Assembly: GCF_037203705.1 (NCBI RefSeq)
Contig: NZ_JBBCAT010000001.1
Coordinates: forward strand, 1,523,418 to 1,587,417
Reading direction: 5' to 3'
Length of the DNA stretch: 64,000 nucleotides
Origin: Prosthecomicrobium sp. N25
Lineage (GTDB): Bacteria; Pseudomonadota; Alphaproteobacteria; Rhizobiales; Ancalomicrobiaceae
Of this stretch, positions 42,592-54,100 are shown in pieces (position 1 is the first letter of the stretch; every line of letters begins with the position of its first letter). Under the pieces are notes generated by a model, which had not been told where the DNA came from, searched no databases, and saw nothing but the letters and a program-made list of their open reading frames with translations. A program made the translations under genes and the position numbers.

Positions 42592-42620
42592 TTGTGCTTG
42601 CCTCAATCTGAGGCAATTAT
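42592..42620 (+). promoter_or_regulatory. Candidate promoter with a 19-bp palindromic operator in its spacer
   Basis: A -35-like TTGTGC (42592-42597) and -10-like AATTAT (42615-42620) are 17 bases apart. The spacer is filled by the perfect palindrome TTGCCTCAATCTGAGGCAA (42598-42616, 8-bp arms, 3-base centre). A protein bound there would cover the polymerase site, so repression is expected (inference). No regulator gene is adjacent. Confidence 0.55.
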
Positions 42621-42717
42621 ACCAGATACCAGGCAAGCTCGCCCGGGTGGCCCGGAGCGCCCTGCCGTGGCGGCGGAAACCCGACGCGGCCGGACGCCAT
42701 CTTCCTAGGGGGAAGCA

Positions 42718-44408
<1,691 letters not shown>

Positions 44409-44412
<4 letters not shown>

Positions 44413-47183
44413 CCGACACGATCAAGTTCATCCTCGACGGCCGCGAGGTCGAGGCTCAGCCGGGCGAGTCGATCTGGGAGGTCGCCAACCGCCTCGGGAC
44501 CGAGATCCCGCACCTCTGCTGGCTGCCGGAGCCCGGCTACCGCGCCGACGGCAATTGCCGCGCCTGCATGGTCGAGATCGAGGGCGAGCGCGTCCTCGCC
44601 GCCTCCTGCGTGCGCAAGCCGACCAACGGCATGGTGGTGAAATCCGCTTCCGAGCGGGCCAAGAAGTCGCGCGAGATGGTCTTCGAGCTGCTGCTCGCCG
44701 ACCAGCCCGCGCGCGAGGGCCACCGCGACCCTGACGCTTCGTTCTGGAAGTGGGTCGACGCGATGGGGGTCGAGGCCTCCCGCTACCCGGCGGGCCAGGC
44801 CCCCAGCCAGGACATCTCGCACCCCGCCATCGCGGTGAACCTCGACGCCTGCATCTCCTGCGGCCTCTGCGTGCGCGCCTGCCGCGAGGTCCAGGTCAAC
44901 GACGTCATCGGCATGGCCTACCGCGGCCACGCGATGAAGCCGGTCTTCGACATCGACGACCCGATGGGGGATTCCACCTGCGTGGCCTGCGGAGAGTGCG
45001 TCCAGGCCTGCCCGACCGGCGCGCTCTACGAAAAGTCGCTGATGGACGCGGAATACAAGAGCCGCACCGTCTGGGCCGACAAGGCCGTGGACAGCGTCTG
45101 CCCCTACTGCGGCGTCGGCTGCCAGACCAAGGTCTACGTCAAGGACGACCGGATCGTTCAGGTCGACGGACGCGACGGTCCGGCCAACGAGAACCGGCTC
45201 TGCGTCAAGGGCCGCTTCGGCTTCGACTACGTCCGCCATCCGCAGCGGCTGACGAAGCCCCTCATCCGCAAGGAGGGGGTCGGAAAGTCCCTGACCGACG
45301 TGCCCGATCCTTCGAACCCCTGGACGCATTTCCGAGAGGCGACCTGGGAGGAGGCGCTCGCGAAGGCCGCCTCCGGCATCGCCCGCATCCGCGACCAGCA
45401 TGGCCCCCACGCGCTCGCGGGCTTCGGCTCGGCCAAGGGCACCAACGAGGAGGCCTACCTTTTCCAGAAGCTGGTGCGCGTCGGCTTCGGCTCCAACAAT
45501 GTCGACCACTGCACGCGCCTCTGCCACGCCTCGTCGGTGGCGGCCCTCATGGAAGGGGTCGGCTCTGGTGCGGTCTCGGCGCCCTTCACGGCCGCCAACG
45601 ACGCCGACTGCATCATCGTCATCGGGGCGCGGCCCGAGCAGAACCACCCGGTCGCCAACACCTACTTCAAGCAGGCCGCCAAGGCCGGCAAGAAGATCGT
45701 GGTGATGGACCCCCGTGCCCAGGGTCTCTCGCGCTTCGCCTGGCGCTCGCTCCAGTTCAAGCCGGGCGCGGACGTCGCCATGCTGAACGCGATGCTGAAC
45801 GTCATCGTGACCGAGAAGCTCTATGACGAGCAGTACATCCAGGCGAACGTCGACGGCTTCGCGGCCCTCAAGGCCAAGGTCGCCCAGTTCACCCCTGAGG
45901 CCATGGAGCCGGTCTGCGGCATCAAGGCCGAGGTCCTGCGCGAGGTCGCCCGCACCTACGCCACCTCCGAACGATCGATCATCTTCTGGGGCATGGGCGT
46001 CTCCCAGCACACCCACGGCACCGACAACGCCCGCTGCCTGATCGCTCTGGCGCTGATCACCGGCCAGGTCGGCCGGCCCGGCACGGGCCTCCACCCGCTG
46101 CGCGGCCAAAACAACGTGCAGGGCGCGTCGGACGCCGGCCTGATTCCGATGGTCTTCCCGGACTACCAGTCCGTGGAGGACCCGGACGTGCGCGGCCGGT
46201 TCGAGGATCTCTGGGGACGCACCCTGGATCCGAAGCGCGGCCTGACCGTCGTGGAGATCATCGACGAGGCCTACGAGGGCAAGATCAAGGGTATGTACGT
46301 GCAGGGCGAGAACCCCGCCATGTCCGACCCGGACCAGAACCACGCCCGCGCGGCCCTGGTCAATCTCGAACACCTCGTCGTGCAGGACATCTTCCTGACC
46401 GAGACGGCGCTCTATGCCGACGTGGTCCTGCCGGCCTCCGCGCATGCCGAGAAGCTCGGCACCTACACCAACACGAACCGCCAGGTGCAGATGGGCCGCC
46501 CGGCCCTGAAGCTCCCCGGCGAGGCGCGCCAGGACTGGGAGATCATCTACGACATCGGCCGCCGGATCGGCGTCGGCTGGGAGTACGAGACCGTTGCCGA
46601 CATCTATACCGAGATGGCCTCGACCATGCCGTCCCTGGCGAACATCACCTGGGACCGTGTGATGCGCGAGGAGAGCGTCACCTACCCGGCGGACGCTCCC
46701 GACCGGCCCGGCCACGAGATCATCTTCGCCCAGGGCTTCCCGACCAAGGACGGCCGGGCGCGGATCGTGCCGGCGGAAGTCCTGCCGCCCGACGAGATGC
46801 CGGACGTCGAGTTCCCGCTGGTCCTCTCCACGGGCCGCATGCTGGAGCACTGGCACACCGGCTCGATGACCCGGCGCGCCGGCGTTCTCGACGCCATCGA
46901 GCCGGAGCCGGTCGCCCTCATGAACCCGCGCGAAATCCTGCGCCGGGAGATGAAGGCGGGCGAGCTGGTCAAGGTCGCGACGCGCCGCGGCGAGATCGAA
47001 GTGACCCTTCGCGCCGATCGGGACTGCCCGGAGGGCTACATCTTCGTGCCCTTCTGCTTCAACGAGGCCGCCGCCAACTTCCTGACCAACCCGCAGCTCG
47101 ATCCCTTCGGCAAGATCCCGGAGTTCAAGTACTGCGCGGCGCGGGTCGAGAAGACCGACGTCCTGCGCGAGGCCGCGGAATAG
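44409..47183 (+). CDS. fdh1A: NAD-dependent formate dehydrogenase, Mo/W catalytic alpha subunit
   Basis: A 924-residue protein that oxidises formate to CO2 at a bis-MGD cofactor. An N-terminal 2Fe-2S domain (CWLPEPGYRADGNCRACMVE) comes first, then two ferredoxin clusters (CISCGLCVRACREVQ and CVACGECVQACPTGAL). The proximal 4Fe-4S motif is VCPYCGVGCQ...LCVKGRFG. The catalytic site is VDHCTRLCHASS with Cys372 followed by His373, so the enzyme uses cysteine and not selenocysteine. The C-terminal MGD-binding domain has FPLVLSTGRMLEHWHTGSMT. ATG 44409 overlaps the beta stop. Mo or W use cannot be told from sequence; FDH1 of M. extorquens uses W. Confidence 0.95.
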
Positions 47184-47206
47184 CTCTCCGGCGATCGGAG
47201 TTGCGA

Positions 47207-47239
47207 GCGGCGCCGCCCGGCAAGGGCGGCGCCGCTTTT
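47207..47239 (+). terminator. Rho-independent terminator of the formate dehydrogenase operon
   Basis: A perfect 12-bp GC stem (47207-47218 and 47224-47235), five-base loop, then TTTT, 23 bp after the alpha stop codon. Confidence 0.92.
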
Positions 47240-47348
47240 CTTTCGCGGGAAACGTTACGGTAGGGGCGGGTTCGCCGCCCGGGATACAATGGGGCGTCAG
47301 GCACGGGTTTTGCATCCAGAACTCGTTCCTTTCGACGCGAGCTGACCC

Positions 47349-49040
47349 ATGCCCAAGCCCCGCATCGCCCACATGGCCGGCCCGACGGCCACGATCCAGA
47401 ACACGCCGCCCCTCGTCACCTCCAACAAGGCCCGCGCCAAGGCGGGGCTGCCTCTCCGCGCAGCGGCGACTGGCGCGGAATTGCGCTTCGACGCCCTGCG
47501 GGCCCAGCGCCTGGCCGCCCCCGCCCGGATCCACGTCGAGCAGTTCTCCGCCCATCCCCTCGAGGCCGACGCGGCCGACCTCTACGGTCCGCCGGACGGC
47601 TACGTCGGTGCCGACGGGGTCTTCTCGAAGGAGCGCCGCGCATCCGGCGACAAGCCCGTCTACGAGGTCGAACTCCGCCCCGAGGACGGCCTCTACCCCT
47701 TGCCCTACATGGCGCTCCAGTCCGACGGGCGGCCCTGGGATGACGAGTGCGCCGACCCGGGCGCACCCGATGCCCGCGCCCGCCAGGGCTTCTTCCCGGA
47801 CGGCTCGCGCAGCTTCGAGGAGATCGACCGCCTGTCCGTCGACGAGAGCGGCCTCGCCGGCGTCCTCTCGAGCGTCGCCGACATCGACTTCTTCCGCGTC
47901 CTGCCGCCCTCGGGATTCCGCAAGGGCCTCCCGCAAGCCGGCCGCGCCGATCTCGGCGAGGGCGACATCCCGCCGGAGCGCCGCGGATACGACTTCTTCC
48001 CCTACCGGCCCTACCAGCTCGCCAGCGCGCCGCCGCGGCCGGCGCTCGCCAAGGTCACCAACGACGTCGCCGCGCTCGCCGCCGATCCGCGCTACGACGG
48101 CCTGATCTGGACCCAGGGGAGCCCCCAGGTCGAGGAATGCGCCTACTGGTTCAACCTCCTGATCGACACCACGAAGCCGATCGCCTGCAACTCCGCCCAG
48201 CGCCCGCAGGGCCAGATCTCCAACGACGGCCCGCACAACATCCGCGACAGCGTCCGCTACATCGCGTCGCGCGTCTGGGACGACGGCGAGGGCCGCAACC
48301 GCATGGGCACCCTCGTCATCCAGGAGCAGCAGTTCTTCGCGGCCCGCGAAGTCGCCAAGGCCGACGCGCGGCCCGGCGGCTACGTGGCGACCGGCGGCCA
48401 CGGCGGCATCCTCGGCCAGATCAGCCATCTCGGCCGGATCGCCGTCACCTACCTTCCGGCCTACAGGCACACCTGGCGCTCCGACGTGCGCCTGACCGTG
48501 CTGCCCGACAGCGTCGAAGCCGTGCGCGCCGGGCCGGGCGGGATCGAGCGCTTCCCCGTCAGGGTGAAGGAGGCCGGCAGGCTCCTGCCCGACGCCATCC
48601 CGTCGGTCTCCATCATCAAGGACGGCAGCTTCGCGGCCGCCGACTTCGGCGACGACCCGGAGATCGAGACCGACCTCAAGGCCCTCATCGCCGACCGCCT
48701 CGCCCTCGGCCGCCTCGCCGGCTTCGTCGTCGAGGGGCTCGTGCCCTACGGCAAGTTCACCTCCGCGGCCCGCACCGCGCTCGGATTTCGGGCCGTCTTC
48801 TCCGGCTTGCCGCTGGTGATGGTCGGACGCGGCTATCCCGAGGGCTTCGCCGATCCGCACCCCCTGACAATCGCGGGCGCCAACCTCACCGCCACCAAGG
48901 CCCGCCTCCTGCTCATGGCCTGCCTGATGAAGTTCGGCAGCCTGCCGCCGGCCCGCGACCCCGCCGCCCCGACCCCCGAGGAGGTCACGGCCACCCGCGA
49001 GGCCGTCGCCCGCTACCAGGCGGTCTTCGACACCCACTGA
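47349..49040 (+). CDS. Divergent asparaginase-like protein (563 aa)
   Basis: A 563-residue protein with the L-asparaginase fold signature but nearly twice the usual length. HMAGPTATIQNTPPLVTSN (8-26) matches the first catalytic region, with a Thr where the nucleophile lies. YDGLIWTQGSPQVEECAYWF and NSAQRPQGQISNDGPHNIRD match the second region and the 'RP....ADGP.N' motif. At the HGTDT position the sequence reads QGSPQ (256-260), so the canonical Asp is replaced by Pro. An insert of about 180 residues separates the two regions. There is no signal peptide. Amidase activity on a different substrate, or none, is possible. Confidence 0.8.
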   Translation: MPKPRIAHMAGPTATIQNTPPLVTSNKARAKAGLPLRAAATGAELRFDALRAQRLAAPARIHVEQFSAHPLEADAADLYGPPDGYVGADGVFSKERRASGDKPVYEVELRPEDGLYPLPYMALQSDGRPWDDECADPGAPDARARQGFFPDGSRSFEEIDRLSVDESGLAGVLSSVADIDFFRVLPPSGFRKGLPQAGRADLGEGDIPPERRGYDFFPYRPYQLASAPPRPALAKVTNDVAALAADPRYDGLIWTQGSPQVEECAYWFNLLIDTTKPIACNSAQRPQGQISNDGPHNIRDSVRYIASRVWDDGEGRNRMGTLVIQEQQFFAAREVAKADARPGGYVATGGHGGILGQISHLGRIAVTYLPAYRHTWRSDVRLTVLPDSVEAVRAGPGGIERFPVRVKEAGRLLPDAIPSVSIIKDGSFAAADFGDDPEIETDLKALIADRLALGRLAGFVVEGLVPYGKFTSAARTALGFRAVFSGLPLVMVGRGYPEGFADPHPLTIAGANLTATKARLLLMACLMKFGSLPPARDPAAPTPEEVTATREAVARYQAVFDTH

Positions 49041-49162
49041 GCCCCGCGCCCGCCGCCGCTCGGCGGGTCGCCGGCCCGCCCGGTGGAACCCGCTTCCCGG
49101 TCGCGCGGGTTTCCGTCACGCTGTCCCGGATCGCCACCGCCGCCCCGAGTCGCCCCCACGGA

Positions 49163-49191
49163 TTGACGGGCGGACGAGGCGGGTCTATATG
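49163..49191 (+). promoter_or_regulatory. Promoter of the tetR-type gene
   Basis: TTGACG (49163-49168), 17-base spacer, TATATG (49186-49191). It is one of the best sigma70-type matches in the window, and the operator palindrome begins three bases after it. Confidence 0.75.
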
Positions 49192-49193
49192 AG

Positions 49194-49215
49194 TGACGAA
49201 TTTCAAAATTCGTCA
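49194..49215. promoter_or_regulatory. TetR-type operator palindrome
   Basis: Perfect 10-bp arms TGACGAATTT and AAATTCGTCA with a 2-base centre, placed at the expected transcription start of the regulator gene. Autorepression by the TetR-family protein is the natural reading. Confidence 0.75.
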
Positions 49216-49247
49216 GCGCTCATCGGCTGGCGGAAACGGACCGGACC

Positions 49248-49847
49248 ATGACCGCGCATCCCGCCGAGGACATCCGCCAGGACACCAGGACCCGCATCCT
49301 GGACGAGGCCGAGCGGCTGTTCCGGCACTACGGCTACGCCAAGACGACCGTCGCCGACATCGCCCGCGAACTCGGCATGTCGCCCGCCAACGTCTACCGC
49401 TTCTTCCCCTCCAAGGCGGCCATCAACGAGGCGATCGCCGAGCGGATGCTGGCCGAGCGGGTGACCGAATCCCGCCGGATCGCGCGCGGCCCGGGGACCC
49501 CGACCGAGCGCATGCGCGAGCTGCTCCTCGCCAATCACAGGATGACTCTCGACGCCTTTATCGCCGAGAAGAAGGTGCACGAGATGGTCTCCGTGGCGAT
49601 CCACGAGCAGTGGGAGGTGGTCCAGCGCTTCATCCACGCCACCACCGAGATCTTCGCCGAGGTGATCCGGCAGGGGATGGAGGCCGGCGAGTTCGCCGAA
49701 GGCGACGCGCACCGGATCGCCCGCTGCGCCCACCAGTGCTACGTCACCTACATCCACCCCGAACTCGTCGTGCAGTGCCTGACCGACCCCGAGCGGGCGC
49801 AGCCCGAGGTGCTGGCCGACTTCATCCTTCGCGCCCTGCGCGCCTGA
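49248..49847 (+). CDS. TetR-family transcriptional regulator of the efflux operon
   Basis: A 199-residue repressor. The helix-turn-helix lies at about residues 30-52 (TTVADIARELGMSPANVYRF), preceded by TRILDEAERLFRHYGYAKTT. The ligand-binding half has HEMVSVAIHEQWEVVQRFI and a C-terminal TetR_C-like segment. It precedes an RND pump on the same strand, and a palindromic operator overlaps its own promoter. A terminator lies between it and the pump genes, so pump expression may depend on readthrough or an internal promoter. Confidence 0.92.
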   Translation: MTAHPAEDIRQDTRTRILDEAERLFRHYGYAKTTVADIARELGMSPANVYRFFPSKAAINEAIAERMLAERVTESRRIARGPGTPTERMRELLLANHRMTLDAFIAEKKVHEMVSVAIHEQWEVVQRFIHATTEIFAEVIRQGMEAGEFAEGDAHRIARCAHQCYVTYIHPELVVQCLTDPERAQPEVLADFILRALRA

Positions 49848-49855
49848 ACCCGAGC

Positions 49856-49889
49856 GAACGCGGCGCTCCCGGCGGCCGCGTTCTTTTTT
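49856..49889 (+). terminator. Terminator between the regulator and efflux genes
   Basis: A 9-bp stem (49856-49864 and 49875-49883) with a ten-base loop followed by TTTTTT. Only about 27 bp remain before the next start codon, which leaves no room for a full promoter. Confidence 0.8.
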
Positions 49890-49915
49890 GCCTGTGGACT
49901 GAGGAAAATCGGAAA

Positions 49916-51031
49916 ATGTCAGCGATCATTCATTCCCCAAAGCTCGTCACGGTACCGGTCCTCGTCGCGCTCGGCCTCTCCCTCGCGGGCTGCAAGGAGG
50001 AGGTCTCGGTCGCCCCCGAGCCGCCCCGCCCGGTGAAGACCCTGACGGTCGCCGCCGCCGCCGCCGAGCGGACGCTGACCTATTCCGGCGCCGTCGAGGC
50101 CCGCGTCTCCGCCGCGCTCGGCTTCCGCGTCCCCGGCAAGATCGTGGAGCGCAGCGTCGACGTCGGCGACCGGGTGACCGCCGGCCAGGTGGTCGCCAGG
50201 ATCGATCCCGCCGACCTGGGTCTCGCCCTGCAGGCCGCCGAGGCGAATGTCGAGGGCGCCAAGGCGCGCGTCGAGGTCGCCCAGGACGCCCTGGCCCGGA
50301 CCCGGACGCTCTTCGACAAGGGCCACGTCGCCAAGGCCGCGCTCGACAAGGCCGCACTCGAGGCCGACCAGGCCGCGGCGGCGCTGGACGCCGCGCGCTC
50401 CGCCCGTGACCAGGCCCGCAACCAGAGTCTCTATGCCGAACTGAAGGCCGACGGCCCCGGGATCGTCACCGAGGTGCGCGCCGAGGCCGGCCAGGTGGTC
50501 CTCGCCGGGACACCCGTGGTCGTCGTCGCGCGCGACGGCGAGAAGGAGGTGCGGGTCGCCGTGCCCGAGCAGGAGATCCGCCATCTCGCCCCCGGCCAGT
50601 CTGTCGCGGTCGGCTACTGGGCCGACCCTGCGCTCCGTCAGGAGGGCCGCGTCCGCGAGGTCGCCGGCAGCGCCGATCCCGCCTCGCGCACCTTCTCGGT
50701 GCGGGTGACCCTGCCGGACGACCCGGGCATCCGCCTCGGCCAGACCGCCACGGTGTCCGTCGCGGTCCCGACCGCCGCCGCGGGCGTGGCCGTTCCCCTC
50801 TCGGCCCTCGCCGAGGCGAACGGCCGGCCGGTCGTCTGGGTCGTCGACCCGGCGACCGCCACGGTCCGCTCCCGCGTCGTGGAGGTCGGTCCGGTGACGC
50901 CGGACGGCACCCGCGTGACCGCAGGGCTCGTGCCCGGCGACAAGGTCGTGACCGCCGGCACCCAGTTCATGGTCGAAGGCCGCAAGGTCCGCCTCGACGG
51001 GCCGCTCGCCACCGCCGCGCTCGCCCCCTGA
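49916..51031 (+). CDS. RND efflux periplasmic adaptor (membrane fusion lipoprotein)
   Basis: A 371-residue adaptor. ATG 49916 begins a lipoprotein signal with lipobox LSLAGC (Cys25). Barrel-sandwich halves follow: RTLTYSGAVEARVSAALGFR and VPGKIVERSVDVGDRVTAGQ, a coiled-coil hairpin (about 105-165, ALQAAEANVEGAKARVEVAQ onward), GIVTEVRAEAGQVVLAGTPV, then the beta-barrel and membrane-proximal domains to LVPGDKVVTAGTQFMVEGRK. It links the inner-membrane pump encoded next to an outer-membrane channel, whose gene is not in the window. Confidence 0.93.
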   Translation: MSAIIHSPKLVTVPVLVALGLSLAGCKEEVSVAPEPPRPVKTLTVAAAAAERTLTYSGAVEARVSAALGFRVPGKIVERSVDVGDRVTAGQVVARIDPADLGLALQAAEANVEGAKARVEVAQDALARTRTLFDKGHVAKAALDKAALEADQAAAALDAARSARDQARNQSLYAELKADGPGIVTEVRAEAGQVVLAGTPVVVVARDGEKEVRVAVPEQEIRHLAPGQSVAVGYWADPALRQEGRVREVAGSADPASRTFSVRVTLPDDPGIRLGQTATVSVAVPTAAAGVAVPLSALAEANGRPVVWVVDPATATVRSRVVEVGPVTPDGTRVTAGLVPGDKVVTAGTQFMVEGRKVRLDGPLATAALAP

Positions 51032-51114
51032 ACCGGGGACCATTCCGATCCGCCACCCCCGCACGGGCGCAAGTCCCCGCGCGGGCGACAGCCAGTCTTT
51101 CCCCGGAGGCCGCC

Positions 51115-54100
51115 ATGGCCCGCGCCGCATCCCCGCAAGGCTTCAACCTCTCGCGCTGGGCCATCGAGCATCCCGGCCTGACCCGCTTCCTCTTCGTCGT
51201 CACGCTGCTGGCCGGCGTGCTCGGCTTCGTCGAGATGGGGCGCAAGGAAGATCCGGACTTCACCTTCCGCGTCATGGTCGTGCAGGCGGTCTGGCCGGGC
51301 GCGTCCCTGCAGGACATGCAGGACCAGGTGGTCGACAAGATCGAGCGCAAGCTCCAGGAGACGCCGAGCCTCGACTTCCTGAAGTCCTACACGCGCGCCG
51401 GCAGCGCCGTGATCATGGTCAACATCAAGGGTTCCGCGGTCGGCCGCGAGGTGGCGGACGCCTTCTACCAGGTGCGCAAGAAGGTCTCTGACATCGCCGA
51501 CACGCTCCCGGAGGGCGTCCTCGGCCCCTACTTCAACGACGAGTTCGGCGACACCTATATCGCGCTCTACGCCTTCACGGGCCGCGGCTTCTCGGCGCCC
51601 GAGCTGGAGGATGCGGCCAAGCGCGCCCGCGACGTGGTGCTGCGCATCCCCGGCATCGAGAAGGCCCAGATCCTCGGCGCCCAGGACGAACGCGTCTACA
51701 TCGACATCGCCTCGCGGACGCTGGCCGAGCGCGGACTGACCGTCCCCATGATCCGCGACGCGCTTGCTGCGCAGGCCTCCGTCGATCCCGCCGGCCGCGT
51801 CGAGACCGGCTTGCGCTCCGTGCGCATCAGCGTCGACGGCACGCTGAAGTCCGTCGAGGACATCCGCGAGCTGCGCCTCAGGGTCGGCGCCCAGGTCATC
51901 CGCCTCGGCGACGTCGCCACCGTCACCCGCGGCCTGATCGACCCGGCCGATCGCACGTTCCGCTTCGGCGGCGAGGAGGCGGTCATGCTCGGCGTCGTCA
52001 TGGGCAAGGGCGGCAACGTCACGACGGTCGGCGAGCAGCTGCGGGCGACCCTGAAGGGCTTCGAGCGGACCCTTCCCGTCGGCATCCGGCTCGGCCAGGT
52101 CTCCGACCAGCCGGCGGTGGTGGAGGAGAGCATCGGCGAGTTCACCAAGGCCCTCGTCGAGGCGCTCGTCATCGTCCTCGTCGTCTCCTTCCTGTCGATC
52201 GGCTGGCGCGCCGGCCTCGTCGTCGCCATCACGATCCCGCTCGTGCTGGCCGCCACCTTCGCGATCATGGACCGGCTCGGCATCGACCTGCAGCGCATCT
52301 CCCTCGGCGCCCTGATCATCGCGCTCGGCCTCCTGGTCGACGACGCCATGATCGCGGTCGAGATGATGGAACGGAAGCTCGAGGAGGGGCGCGACAAGCT
52401 CTCCGCGGCGAGCTTCGCCTACACCTCCACCGCCTTCCCCATGCTGACCGGCACCCTGATCACCACGGCCGGCTTCATCCCGGTCGGCTTCGCGGCCTCG
52501 ACCGCCGGCGAATATGTCAGCTCGCTCTTCTGGGTCGTCGGCATCTCGCTGATCGTGTCCTGGATCGCCGCCGTGTACTTCACCCCCTGGCTGGGTACGC
52601 TGCTCCTGAAGGAGCGCCGGCACGACGGGGAGGGCGAGCACGATGTCTACGCGACCCGCTTCTACCGGTCGCTCCGGGCCGCGGTCGGCTGGGCCGTCCG
52701 CCATCGCGCGATCGTCCTCGTCCTGACGGCCGCCACCTTCGCGGGCAGCCTCTACGGCCTCCGCTACGTGCCGAAGAGCTTCTTCCCTGAATCGACGCGC
52801 CTGGAAATCCTCGTCGACATGTGGCTGCCCGAGGGCAGCGGTATCGCCGAGACGAAGGCCCAGGCGGCCGCGCTCGAGAAGCGGCTCATCGCCGACCCGG
52901 ACCAGGCCACGGTCGCCACCTTCGTGGGCGAGGGCGCGCCGCGCTTCTACCTGCCGCTCGACCAGCAGCTGCGCAACCCGAACTACGCCCAGATCCTGGT
53001 CGTCGCCAAGGACCTCGCCGCGCGCGAGCGGCTGGTCGCCCGCACCCGGTCCTGGCTCGCCGAGGACTTCCCGACCGTGCGCGGCAAGGTCGACCGCCTC
53101 TTCAACGGCCCGCCCGTGGGCTGGGCCGTGCAGATGCGAGTCACCGGCCCCGACCGGGCCGAGGTCCGGCGCATCGCCGACGAGGTCGAGACCGCCTTCC
53201 GGGCCGACCCGCGCGTCTCCACCGTGCACGACGACTGGCTGGAGCCGGTCCCGACGCTCCGCCTGGTCATCGACCAGGACCGCGCCCGGGCGCTCGGCGT
53301 CTCCTCCCAGGCGATCCGCCGCACCCTGCAGGCGACCCTGTCGGGCGCCCCGATCGGCGCCTTCCGGGACGGCGAGAAGACCGTCTCGATCCTGGTTCGC
53401 GAGCCCGGCGAGAGCCGCACCCTGCTGACCGCCGTCGCCGATACCTACGTGGCGAGCGACCGCGGCGGCTCCGTGCCGATCGCCCAGGTCGCCAAGGTCG
53501 AGACCGTGCTCGAGCCCGGCATCGAATGGCGCCGCAACCGCCTGCCGACCGTCACCGTGCGCGGCGTCATCCCGGACGGCATCCAGGGCAACGACGTCAC
53601 CCCGGCGCTCTACGCCAGGTTGAAGCCGCTGCGCGACAGTCTGGCCCCCGGTTACGCCATCGAGATGCAGGGCGGCATCGAGGAGAGCGCCAAGAGCCAG
53701 GATTCCATCAACGCCAAGGCCCCCTTGATGATCTTCGTCATGATGGTCCTGCTGATGGTTCAGCTTCAGCACTTCGGCAAGACCATGCTGGTCTTCCTGA
53801 CCGCGCCCCTCGGCCTGATCGGCGCCTCCGCGGCCCTGCTCGCCACCAACTCCGCCTTCGGCTTCGTGGCGATCCTCGGCGTCATCGCGCTCGCGGGCAT
53901 CATCATGCGCAACTCGGTCATCCTGATCGACCAGATCGGCCAGGACATCGCCGCCGGCCACGATCCCTGGGAGGCGACGATCGGCGCCGCCGTCCGCCGC
54001 TTCCGGCCGATCATGCTCACCGCCGCGGCGGCCGTGCTGGCCCTGATCCCGATCGCCCAGTCGGCCTTCTGGGGTCCTATGGCCTACGCCATGATGGGCG

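Larger units (their letters stand above)
42390..42717. other. Leader region of the formate dehydrogenase operon, rich in inverted repeats
   Basis: 328 bp without a supported gene and with lower GC than the surroundings in its middle. It holds three inverted repeats (42463-42482, 42485-42507, 42598-42616) and a candidate promoter, all annotated separately. An AGGGGGAAG ribosome site ends the region. Confidence 0.7.
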
